DNA from: Lichina pygmaea
Lineage: Eukaryota; Ascomycota; Lichinomycetes; Lichinales; Lichinaceae
Assembly (NCBI GenBank): GCA_963422465.1
Contig: OY730171.1
Span: 2,294,001 to 2,358,000 of the forward strand
Reading direction: 5' to 3'
Length of the DNA: 64,000 nucleotides
The stretch's first letter is position 1. Each line of letters starts with the position of its first letter. Shown here one piece after another: positions 42,391-52,591 of the stretch. The position numbers and the translations under genes were made by a program. The notes beneath the pieces are model-generated. The model was not told the origin of the DNA. It worked only from the letters and a program-made list of their open reading frames with translations, and made no database searches.

Positions 42391-45300
42391 CTTCTGTGAT
42401 AAGCGCTCTACCACTCTTGTCTTTGATGATTCTGAGTCTTGTTCTATTCCTATTCATTGTGGAGTTTCTCAAGGTTCTCCACTATCCCCTATTCTTTTTC
42501 TATTCTACATTTCTGAATTGCATGAGACTGTGCATACTCCCTCTTCTGGTGTATCTGCCCTGGGGTTTGCAGATGATACAAATCTGCTTGCTTTTGGTCA
42601 CTCCTTGAAAAGTAACCTTCTGAAGTTAAAGAACACACACCACAAATGTCTATCCTGGGCTGCAAGACATGGAATAGTCTTCTCACCTGAGAAATATGAA
42701 ATACTTCATTTTTCCAGAAGAAGATCAGACAATCTTCAGCTGAAGCTCAGACTGGGGAATGTGATTCTCAAACCAAAAGAAGAAGTGCAAGTACTTGGAG
42801 TGTACCTAGATGCAAAGCTCCACTGGCACAAACACCAGAGGATTATTCTTCAAAAAGCACAGAAAGCACTCTCTTCTCTTTCTAGAACTTCCTATTCTAG
42901 CTGGGGCTTTCCAGTTCACACATCACGTCTGGTGTACACTGCTATACTGAGATCTCTACTGAGCTATGCAGTGGGGATCTGGTTTAACCCTCTAAGAAAA
43001 TCCTCCAATATCTCTTCTCTTGTTTCATTTCAAAACAGATGCCTAAGACTTATTGGGGGTGCTTTCAAAGCCACTCCTTCTTTTCTATTAGAGAGTGAGC
43101 TTTTTCTTCTACCTCTAGACCTCTACTTTAAATTTCACACTGCCTGTTTTCTTTCTTCTATTCAAAACTCCCCTCTCAAATACTTTCTTGACAGTATCTT
43201 TTCCACTATTTCCAGCTATGTCTCTCTCTTGAAGAAACCTTTAAAGGAATCCCCAACTATCTCTCCTAAGTGGAAATTCACTTGGTTAAGTCAAATAACT
43301 ACTAACCAGGCTAGTTCAAAGAAAGAACTACAAAAGCTCTTTACTAAAGAGTGGGAAGACCAATGGGAAGAGAAGAAAAGAAGAAGCTATCCAGGCTGGC
43401 AGACTTTCTGTCAAAAACCACACAAAAACAATCTGAAGCTCTACAAAGAGTTACAGAAAGCTGAGGCAAGTCTGCTACTGCAAATCAGGACTAGAAGAAT
43501 TGGTCTGGCAAGTTTTTTTTTCAGAGCTGGAGTTCCTGACTTCCCTACCCCACTATGTGTGTGTGGCCAAGCAGAAGAAACTGCAAAACATATCACCTCT
43601 TCATGCTTTCTTTATTCAAGACAAAGACAACAAGTCTCTTTTAATCCCCAAGACTTCACCACTATTATTTCAAACTCAGAGCTACTACAGAAGTTCTTGT
43701 ACTGGTTTATGTCTTTGAAAAGACTAAACCAGTCTAATCTAGCTTTCAAACTGCACTATTCCCAACCCAATACCTAGATTCTCTTCTCTTACCAGAAACT
43801 TCAAGATTCCTTTTGTTACATTCCCTAGTCACACCCTGCCTTCAGTTTTTATCCCTTCAAAGGTTTTCTGAAGGAGTTCACTATTAGCTAGAAGATCTGC
43901 ATGGCTGTAAAGCTACTACCAGTGTAAGAATCAAATAAAATAAAATAAAATAAAATAAAATAAAATAAAATTCAAACCTCCTCTCTGAAAACACTTCTGG
44001 ACAATATCTTTTCCAATATCTCCCACTATGCCTCTTCTGTGAAGAAACCTTTAAAGAAATCCTCAACTATCTCCCCCTATTGGAAGTTCACTTAGTTAAA
44101 CCAATTAACTACTAACAAGGCTAGTTCAAAGAAAGAACTACAGAAACTCTTTGTTAAAGAGTGGGAAAACCAATGGAAGGAGAAGAAAAGAAGAAGCTAC
44201 TCTGGGTGGCAGGTGTTTTGTCAAAAGCCTCACCACAACAACCTGAAGCTCTACAAAGAGCTACAGAAGGCTGAGGCAAGTCTACTACTACAAACCAGAA
44301 CTGGGAGAATTAGCCTGGCAAGTTTTCTATTCAGAGCTGGAGTTCCAGATTTTCCTACCTCTTTATGTGTCTGTGGTCAAGCAGAAGAGACAGTGAAACA
44401 TATCACCTCTTCATGCTCTCTTTATTCAAGTCAAAGACAGCAAGCTCCTTTCAATTCTCAAGATTTCACTTCTATTATTTCAAACCCAGAGTTTCTACAG
44501 AAGTTTCTATACTGGTTCATGTCTTTGAAAAGACTGAACCAGTTTAATCTGGCTTTCAAACTCCACTATTCACACTCTAATATCTAGAAGTCTTCTTTCT
44601 ACCAGTCACTACAAGATTTCCTTTTGCTACATTCTCTAGTCACTCCCAGTCTTCAGTTTTTATTCCTCTAAAGGTTTTCTGAAGAAAATCACTCTTAGCT
44701 AGAAGATCTGCATGGCTGAAAAGCTACTATCAGGGTAAGAATCAAATACAAATAAAAATAAAATAAATAAAAAAAGGCAAGTCTACTACTGCAAACCAGA
44801 ACTGGGAGAATTAGTCTAGTAAGTTTTCTTTTCAGAGCTGGAGTCTCTGACTTTCCTACCCCCCTATACATGTGTGGTTAAGCAGAAGAGACAGTAAAGT
44901 ATATTACCTCTTTATGCTCTCTCTACTCAAGTCAAAGATAACATACTCTTTTTAACTCCCAAGATTTCACTACTATTATTTTAAACCCAGAGCTTCTACA
45001 GAAGTTTCTGTACTGGTTTATGTCTTTGAAAAGACTAAACCAATTTAATCTGGCTTTCAAACTTCACTATTCACACTCTAATATCTAGAAGCTTTTCCTA
45101 CCAGACACTACAAGATTTCCTTTTGCTACACTTTCTAGTCACCTCCCTGTCTTCAGTTTTTATTCCTTTAAAGGTTTTCTGAAGAAGTTCACTATTAGCT
45201 GGAAGATCTGCATGGCTGTCAAGCTACAAACAGTGTAAGAATCAAATTAAAAAATTAAAAAAAATATACAGAAGTCTGAGGGGGGGGGAGTTCTCCCCAA

Positions 45301-45542
45301 GAAGTATCAGCTTTCTGTGTGGTAGAGTTGGATAAGGAGTACTCTTCTCTGCCACCTCTGCCACTTTGGCAGAGTTGGCAGAGCTGGTCACATCTCTGCT
45401 ATCTCTGCCACCAGGTCAGGTGAACATTGTTCCATGTACCTTTGTACACTTGCTTAGGTTAGCTCAGCTGTTCCAGCCTAGGCCTTAACACTATCCTCTC
45501 TCTCTAAAGATTCTGTCTCCAGATCCTCTCACTTCTCTCACC

Positions 45543-45740
45543 ATGCCCCAGACATCTTGCAATAGCTGCTGTAGAGCTCTTAGTTCTCAAGTTGGTAAGA
45601 TAGGCAAGGTGTCCAAAGTTTCATGTAGTGCATGTTATCATGATCATGCCAAGTGTGTTGTCAGCTCAGCATCCACATCTTGCAGTCAGTGTATTGAGAA
45701 GAGTTGCTGTTATAATCTTTATCTTGCAGAGTCAGAATAG
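45543..45740 (+). CDS. antisense Cys-rich small ORF in element F
   Basis: 65 codons, opposite in strand to element F, starting about 50 bp from its 3' LTR. Cysteines at 28, 31, 38, 47, 50 and 55/56 give C-x2-C-x6-C-x8-C-x2-C-x4/5-C, again close to a binuclear zinc cluster. A preceding basic stretch (VGKIGKVSKV) is shared with the frame in element N. Family Gy3 is distant from Gy1, so the feature is old or was gained more than once. Confidence 0.55.
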   Translation: MPQTSCNSCCRALSSQVGKIGKVSKVSCSACYHDHAKCVVSSASTSCSQCIEKSCCYNLYLAESE

Positions 45741-46586
45741 GAAAAGATAGAGCTTGAGTTTGCTCAGCTCAAGGCTCAGCTAAAGAATATCAAGAAGTAA
45801 GAGTTGTGGCTTCTTTCTTGTAAGATCTGTCTTTACAGACAGCTGGGTTTGTTGTCCAAGAAGAAGAGTGACACTATCAGATACAAGCTTGCTGTGATCA
45901 AGAACCAAGAGGCTCTTAAGCAGGAGGCTTTGTGTGTGGTGTCTCCACTGTCTCTGGACAATCTTTTCTTTTCAGAGACTTTGGCTTGTCTTGGGTCTTT
46001 GTCTCTGTCAGTCCTGGCTTCTGTAGGTTTTCTTAGTGAAAATCCTACAGCTTCTGGCTTATCACAAAGCTGAATTTCTTGGTGAGTTTCCACAAGTTCT
46101 CCTTATTGTTGTACTCTAACCATTTGACCAGGTACTCAATCTTCCATCTGTTCCTTTAACTGTCTAGGATTCTTTCAACATTGTACTCTTCTTTGTCATC
46201 CTCAAAGTACTATTCTGTTTTGATTTCTGCATCACTGGGTGCTGGCTCAAGCAGTGAGATGTGGAATACTTGGTGTATCCATACTTTCTTTAGCAATCTT
46301 AGTTGATAGTTGACTTCTCCAGTGCACTTCTCAATTTCAAATAGCCTGATTTGTACATGATCCAGCTTTTTGCTTGGTCACTTTAAGTACAGGTTTTTTG
46401 TTGACAAATAGATCTTATCCTCTCTTTTCAGGGTTGGTCTCTTCAACTTTTTGTTGCTTAGGTGGTGGCTTATTACTTGTTGGGCAGATTCAATTACAGT
46501 CTTTATTTCCTTATGCATAGCAGTGAGTTTTTTGATGTTTGTTGAAGTGCCACTTCCAGCTGCTATCACTTCCCAGTGGGGGTTTC

Positions 46587-46873
46587 TGTAAGGACGCTAG
46601 AGTCTGGGCAGGACAGAGTCATGATAAAGACCTGTTCCCTAGGTGGCTACTGAAAGATACCTGGAAAGTGTTATCAAGTAAGTCTGTAGAGTATCACTTA
46701 ATAGATAGAAACTGACAACTGGCTTTTTAACCAGTGTTGGAGAGAAGGCCTGCTTATATGAATCTCACTTAATAATCATGTGACTTGGTATGTACATGTC
46801 ACATGACTGCTAAGTGAGATGACATGCAGCTGAACCCAGTCAGGCACTTGTGCAAGCTGCACAGCTCCTGACA
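46587..46873 (-). repeat. solo LTR (family LTR4) inside element F
   Basis: 287 bp. In the orientation of the element-G LTR it runs TGTCAGG...CTTACA. It is flanked by a perfect 5 bp duplication GTTTC (46582-46586 and 46874-46878). No internal sequence remains, as left by LTR-LTR recombination. Confidence 0.85.
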
Positions 46874-48129
46874 GTTTCTGCTGTAGTTCACAAAAAACAG
46901 TGTTGTGCCTGTCATACTGTACTGCTGATTGTTGTATGTAAACTGAGCTATTACTAACAGTTCCAGCTAATTATTCTGTTGATAGTTGATGTAGTAGTGT
47001 AGGTACTGTTCTATTATTTAGTTTGTTCTCTCAGTTTGTCTGTCTGTTTGTGGATAGTAGGTGGTAGACATTCTTGTGTCTATCTCTAGCTGTCTTGTCT
47101 ATATGTTCCAGAATTTCAAGGTGAAGAGTTTGTCTTGATCCAAGATAATCTTTGTTGGTAGATCTTGTTGGCTAACTAATTCTCTGAGCAGAATATTCAC
47201 AAGTTCACTCACTGTTTCTGTTTCTCACCACAGGATCAGGTGAGTATATTTAGTGAGTTTATCCACAACCACCAGAATACTGTCATATTTCACCTTGGTT
47301 CCCAGGTTCTCTGATCTTGGCAGCTTCACCACAAAGTCTATTGTGATAGTATTCCAAGCCACTTCTGGGAAGTCTATTTGTTGACTCTCTCTATAGAGTT
47401 TGTAGTATAACAGTTTGTTTTTTGTATATTCCTCACAATTGTGAATAAATTCCATCACTTTCCACTTTATTCTGTTGAAGTGGTAACATCTCCAGATTTT
47501 CTCCAGAGTCTTGTCTTGCCTGGGATATCTGTGTAGAGGTCTATCATGATGTTGTCAAATTATATTCTTTTATATACTCTCTAGCACTTCTTTCTTGTTT
47601 GTGGCCACAATGTGGTCTAGGGTCAGAAGTGCACCCACTTGTTCAGTTTCTGCTAACTGAGGTTAAGTATAGACCAATGTCTGTCTTCTTGTCATGAGGA
47701 TTGAGTGTTCTTCTGTTGTGTTATCTGTTGTTATATCAGGTCACCTGCTGAGTGTGTCTGCTTGTGTATTCTCTGATTCTTTTTGATAGAAGATCTGAAA
47801 ATTGTATAAAGCTAATAGCTCTGTCTATTAGACTTGTTGTCTGTTCAGCTTCTTTGTTGTCATGAAGTAGGCTAAATTTTTGTAGTCTGAGTACACATCC
47901 ACCATGTACTTCACTTCTTCCAGGTAAGGTCTCTATTCCTGGAATGTGTCAAAAATCACTAACAGCTTCTTGTTATAAACATATCAGGAGCTGCACAGCT
48001 TGCACAAGCACCTGACTAGGTTTGACTGCATGTTATCTTGCTTAGCAGTCATGTGACATGTACATACCAAGTCACATGATTATTAAGTGAGATTCATATA
48101 AGCAGGCCTTCTCTCCAACACTGGTTAAA

Positions 48130-50080
48130 TTTTTGATTTGATTCTTACACTGTTTGTAGCTTTACAGCCATGCAGATCTTCCAGCTAATAGTGAACTTCT
48201 TCAGAAAACCTTTAAAGGAATAAAAACTGAAGACAGGGAGGTGACTAGAAAGTGTAGCAAAAGGAAATCTTGTAGTGTCTGGTAGGAAAAGCTTCTAGAT
48301 GTTGGAGTGTGAATAGTGAAGTTTGAAAGCCAGATTAAATTGGTTTAGTCTTTTCAAAGACATAAACCAGTACAGAAACTTCTGTAGAAGCTCTGGGTTT
48401 GAAATAATAGTAGTGAAATCTTGGGGGTTAAAGAGAGCATGTTGTCTTTGACTTGAGTAGAGAGAGCATGAAGAGGTGATATGCTTTACTGTCTCTTCTG
48501 CTTGACCACACATGCATAGGGGGGTAGGAAAGTCAGGGACTCCAGCTCTGAAAAGAAAACTTGCTAGACCAATTCTCCCAGTTCTGGTTTGCAGTAGTAG
48601 ACTTGCCTCAGCTTTCTGTAGCTCTTTGTAGAGCTTTAGGTTGTTGTAGTGAGGTTTTTGGCAAAACACCTGCCATCCAGCATAGCCTTTTCTTTTCTTC
48701 TCCTCCCATTGGTTTTCCCACTCTTTAGTAAAGAGTATTTGTAGTTCTTTCTTTGAACTAGCCTGGTTAGTAGTTATTTGACTTAACCAAGTGAACTTCC
48801 AATTAGGAGAGATAGTTGAGGATTTCTTTAAAGGTTTCCTCAGTGAAGAAGCATAGGAAGAAATAGTAGAAAAGGTACTGTCAAGAAAGTCTTTCAGAGA
48901 GGAGGTTTGGATAGAAGATAGAAAACAAGCTGTGCGAAATTTAAAATAGAGATCTAGAGGTAAAAGAAAAAGCTCACTCTCTAATAGAAAAGAAGGAGTG
49001 GCTTTGAAAGCACCCCCAATAAGTCTCAGACATTTGTTTTGGAATATGATAAGAGAGGAAATATTAGAGGATTTTCTGAGTGGGTTGAACCAAATTCCCA
49101 CTGCATAGCTCAGTACAGATCTGAGTATTGCAGTGTACACAAGGCGTGCTGTGAGAACTGGAAAGCCCCAGGTGGAGTAAGAGGTTCTAGAAAAAGAAGA
49201 TAGTGCTTTTTGTGCTTTTTGAAGAATAATTCTCTGGTGTTTGTGCCAGTGGAGTTTGGCATCCAGGTACACTCCCAATACTCGCACTTCTTCTTTTGGT
49301 TTTAGAATCACATTCCCAAGTCTAAGCTTGAGCTGCAGATTGTCTGATCTTCTTCTGGAAAAATGAAGTATTTCATATTTCTCAGGAGAGAAGACCATTC
49401 CATGTCTTGCAGCCCAAGATAGACATTTAAGATGTGTATTCTTCAACTTCAGAAGGTTGCTTTTAAGAGAGTGTCCAAATGCAAGCAGATTTGTATCATC
49501 TGCAAATCCCAGAGCAGAAACACCAGTAGTAGGAGAATGTACAGTCTCATGAAGTTCAGAAATATAGAATAGAAAAAGAATAGGAGACAAAGGGGAACCT
49601 TGGGGAACTCCACAGTGAATAGGAATAGAAGAGGACTCAGAGTCATCAAAAACTAGGGTGGTGGTACGTCTGGTACAGAAAGAGAAGATCCAAGAAGTTA
49701 GCCAGAGAGGGATTCCTTTTCTCTCCAGAATCTTTTGAAGAATCTCTGGAAGAACTCTGTCATATGCTCCTGAGATGTCCAGAGAAAGTAGAGATGCAAC
49801 CATGCCTTCTTTCCAGACTTTTTCCACTTGGGAAGTTAGAAGGAAAAGTGCTGATTCAGTTGATCTGCCTTTCCTGAACCCCATCTGGATTTCTGGCAAG
49901 AGTTTAGCCTCTTCTGCTACCTTGCTTAGTCTGGCTGCTGTAATAGCTTCCATCAGCTTGCCAGTTGTGTTTAGCAGAGCTATAGGGCGCCAGGCTTTAG
50001 CTTGGTTATAGATTCCCTTGCCAGGTTTTCTTAGACAGACTGTTTTTGCATTCTTGAATTTCTCTGGAAAGTATTCCAGT
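48130..50080 (-). mobile_element. LINE family A copy LC, 5' truncated
   Basis: 1.95 kb inserted in the element-G LTR, with a perfect 14 bp duplication CAACACTGGTTAAA at 48116-48129 and 50081-50094. Tail (minus strand) is AGTGTAAGAATCAAATCAAAAA. It is one of the cleanest insertions in the window. Confidence 0.92.
48295..50080 (-). CDS. LINE-A ORF2 fragment of LC (RT to zinc finger), fully open
   Basis: Open from the truncated 5' end to the natural stop (552 codons from the first Met at 49953). RT motifs are LDISGAYDRVLPEIL, GVPQGSPLSPILF, GFADDTNLLAFG and EEVRVLGVYLDAKLHW. The C-terminal zinc finger is PLCMCGQAEETVKHITSSC. The CGA Arg codon is intact (49284-49282). No stops or shifts were seen, so this is a young, 5'-truncated copy without promoter or endonuclease. 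Confidence 0.88.
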
Positions 50081-50473
50081 CAACACTGGTTAAAAAGCCA
50101 GTTGTCAGTTTCTATCTATTAAGTGATACTCTACAGACTTACTTGACAACATCTTCCAGACACCTTTCAGTAGCTGCCTAGGGAACAGGACTTTATCACA
50201 ACTCTGTCCTGCTAAGACTCTAGCACTCTTACAGTTCTGACAACTTCTTCCTTCAAGAAAGTAGTCCAGAGTGGTGATTTGATTGTGAAATCTTCATGAT
50301 CATGACTGACCAGCAACAGAGTGTAACAACCTGCTGTGCAGTGGCCCACCAGAGTGCCAACATAGCTGCTACTCAAAGTCTATCACATGATCATGATGGA
50401 AGTCCATCACCAGACAATAGAAGCTCTGCAGAGAAGTTGTCAGACAATAACAACACAGCTTCTGCAGGAAGGT

Positions 50474-51308
50474 TGTTAAGGTCCAGGCCAGAACAGCTGA
50501 GCTGACCTAAGCAAGTGTACAGAGGTACACAGAATAATATTCACCCAACCTGGTGGCAGAGATAGCAGAGATGTAACCAGCTCTGCCAACTCTGCCAAAG
50601 TGGCAGAGATAGCAGAGAAAAGCACTTCTCATCCAACTCTGCCACACAGAAAGCTGATACTCCTCAGGAAGAACTCCCCCTCTCAGGCTTCTGTATATAA
50701 GACAACCCAGATAGCTGGGGAGAATAGCTCTCCAGACTGAACACAATATACTAACAACAATAGCAAGAGAGTTACCCCACTTGCTATTCATCTATTAAGT
50801 CTCTGCCCTCTTTGATCAGACACACAGACCACCCACATTCTGTGTGAACGTAGACTGGCTCTTAACAGTTTTCAGTCTCTGACATATAGGACACCAGCTT
50901 AATACAATAGCAGATCCACACAGCTCTACTTCTTCACAGGCAGGCTGAGCCCAGACTGCACCTCAGACACAAGCACAGACACCACCTGCCTCTACCACCC
51001 TCACCTTACCTTCAAAGCTGTTGAAGGTGAGTATACCAAAAAAGTATGATAGATCACAAAAAAGATTAGAATTATTCTTCTCTCAGCTTGAGCTTTACTA
51101 CAAGTTCAATACTATACAATTTCTGACAGAACAGGAGAAAGTGCTATTTGCCGTCTCCTACCTGGACAGACTGATGTTCACATAGTTCAACATCTACTTA
51201 CAAGACTTTCTTGACAATAAGGAAGATCCCTCAAACATGGAGACCACAACACAGCAGATCATCAGAAGTTTCTTGATCTTCAAGACTTAAATAAAGAAGA
51301 CTTTTGGA
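50474..51308 (+). mobile_element. gypsy-type element H (family Gy3), 5' LTR and gag start
   Basis: Fossil. The 5' LTR is 50474-50867 (394 bp, TGTTAAG...TTAACA, GTATATAAG box near 50691). About 440 bp of leader and gag-like sequence follow, until LINE LD interrupts it at about 51309. The gag part resembles Ty3/gypsy capsid in composition only. The LTR is the same family as that of element F and carries GGCAGAGATAGCAGAG repeats in U3. Confidence 0.7.
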
Positions 51309-52591
51309 GTTTTTTTTGATTTGATTCTTACACTGTTTGTAGCTTTACAGTCATGCAGATCTTCCAGCTAATAGTGAACTTCTTCAGAAAACCTTTAAAG
51401 GAATAAAAACTGAAAACAGGGATGTGACTAGAAAGTGTAGCAAAAGGAAATCTTGTAGTGTCTGGTAGAAAAAGCTTCTAGATGTTGGAGTGTGAATAGT
51501 GAAGTTTGAAAGCCAGATTAAATTGGTTTAGTCTTTTCAAAGACATAAACCAGTACAGAAACTTCTGTAGAAGCTCTGGGTATGAAATAATAGTAGTGAA
51601 ATCTTGGGGGTTAAAGAGAGCATGTTGTTTTTGACTTCAGTAGAGAGAGCATGAAGAGGTAATATACTTTACTGTCTCTTCTGCTTGACCACACATGTAT
51701 AGGGGGGTAGGAAAGTCAGAGACTCCAGCTCTGAAAAGAAAACTTGCTAGACTAATTCTCCCAGTTCTGGTTTGCAGTAGTAGACTTGCCTCAGCTTTCT
51801 GTAGCTTTTTGTAGAGCTTTAGGTTGTTGTAGTGAGGTTTTTGGCAAAACACCTGCCATCCAGTATAGCCTTTTCTTTTCTTCTCCTCCCATTGGTTTTC
51901 CCACTCTTTAGTAAAGAGTATTTGTAGTTCTTTCTTTGAACTAGCCTGGTTAGTAGTTATTTGACTTAACCAAGTGAACTTCCAATTAGGAGAGATAGTT
52001 GAGGATTTCTTTAAAGGTTTCCTGAGTGAAGAAGTATAGGAAGAAATAGTAGAAAAGGTACTGTCAAGAAAGTCTTTCAGAGAGGAGGTTTGGATAGAAG
52101 ATAGAAAACAAGCTGTGTGAAATTTAAAATAGAGATCTATAGGTAAAAGAAAAGACTCACTCTCTAATAGACAAGAAGGAGTGGCTTTGAAAGCACCTCC
52201 AATAAGTCTCAGACATTTGTTTTGGAATATGATAAGAGTGGAAATATTAGAGGATTTTCTGAGTGGGTTGAACCAAATTCCCACTGCATAGCTCAGTACA
52301 GATCTGAGTATTGCAGTGTACACAAGGTGTGCTGTGAGAACTGGAAAGCTCCAGGTGGAGTAAGAGGTTCTAGAAAGAGAAGATAGTGCTTTTTGTACTT
52401 TTTGAAGAATAATTCTCTGGTGTTTGTGCCAGTGGAGTTTGGCATCCAGGTACACTCCCAATACTCACACTTCTTCTTTTGGTTTTAGAATCATATTCCC
52501 AAGTCTAAGCTTAAGCTGCAGATTGTCTGATCTTCTTCTGGAAAAATGAAGTATTTTATATTTCTCAGGAGAGAAAGCTATTCCATGTCTT
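51309..52591 (-). mobile_element. LINE family A copy LD, interrupted by gypsy I
   Basis: Tail at 51309 (minus-strand A run, then AGAATCAAATC in element sense), reading leftward. ORF2 pieces are 51637-52461 and a short stretch upstream. It has TGA at 52467-52465 where better copies have CGA. It is cut at 52592 by the LTR of gypsy I; the remainder of the LINE is not found to the right. Confidence 0.82.

Larger units (their letters stand above)
23140..43777 (+). pseudogene. LINE-E ORF2 fragment (RT to C-terminal zinc finger), split by gypsy D
   Basis: The two LINE pieces are 23140-23846 (linker and RT fingers/palm, VEQILAKKKPFTAGG to LLPKILQQILKRK) and 42391-43777 (palm with GFADDTN, thumb, C-terminal zinc finger PLCVCGQAEE then HITSSC). 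Each piece is open throughout. The recurrent CGA codon is CAA here (42788-42790), giving EEVQVLG. The gypsy insertion separates the halves, so the copy is dead although otherwise little decayed. Confidence 0.82.
22023..43969 (+). mobile_element. W3 + LINE-E composite retrotransposon (MINE-like)
   Basis: W3 (22023-23139) is followed without a gap by a 5'-truncated LINE-A copy, LE (23140-23846 and 42391-43969), ending in tail AGTGTAAGAATCAAAT plus AAAAT repeats. The whole is bracketed by one duplication, ATTCAAACCTCCT, at 22010-22022 and 43970-43982, inside LINE L3b. W and LINE therefore entered as a single reverse-transcribed molecule. The 5' end of the insert is exactly the first G of the ribozyme. 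This is the layout of the MINE composite described in Magnaporthe, explained there by a template switch. Gypsy D is inserted at 23847-42390. Confidence 0.88.
20291..44773 (+). mobile_element. LINE family A copy L3b, 5' truncated, interrupted by the W3 composite
   Basis: Own segments are 20291-22022 and 43983-44773. It starts in the endonuclease/RT linker (PWWNQ motif) and ends with tail GGTAAGAATCAAATAC plus A-rich repeats. It inserted into L3 with duplication AAGGCAAGTCTA (20279-20290 and 44774-44785). The composite W3+LINE-E is inserted at 22022. Confidence 0.85.
19244..45264 (+). mobile_element. LINE family A copy L3, 5' truncated, heavily interrupted
   Basis: Own segments are 19244-19647, 19982-20290 and 44786-45264. 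They run from the RT thumb (GVYLDAKLHW) to the C-terminal zinc finger and tail AGTGTAAGAATCAAATT plus A run. It inserted into the Gy3 LTR with a 14 bp duplication (19230-19243 and 45265-45278, 12 of 14 identical). It was later hit by a short LINE (19648-19969) and by L3b at 20291. The 5' end carries the recurrent CGA to TGA change at 19270-19272. Confidence 0.82.
19057..47981 (-). mobile_element. gypsy-type element F (family Gy3), 3' half, outermost layer of the nest
   Basis: Own sequence is only 19057-19243 and 45265-47981; the rest is nested insertions. On the minus strand, the 3' LTR is split by LINE L3 (19057-19243 plus about 45279-45490). Upstream of it in element sense lie a chromodomain region near 46085-46150, integrase (for example 47225-47458, with an IDFVVKLP stretch) and RNase H traces near 47700-47900. 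A solo LTR of another family sits at 46587-46873. The 5' half is cut at 47982 by element G and is not seen again. Fossil, many breaks, oldest layer of the stack. Confidence 0.75.
47982..50473 (+). mobile_element. LTR retrotransposon G (family LTR4), 5' end
   Basis: Fossil. The 5' LTR is 47982-48129 plus 50095-50233, split by LINE LC. About 240 bp of leader and possible gag start follow (an open stretch from 50296, MIMTDQQQSV). It is then cut by element H at 50474. The LTR matches the solo LTR at 46587-46873 in reverse orientation and has a CATATAAGC promoter box near 48085. Family (gypsy or copia) cannot be told from this piece. Confidence 0.65.

Noticed and set aside
22023-43969. W3 and LINE-E as two independent insertions
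   Set aside because: One duplication encloses both, and there is no duplication at the W-LINE join.
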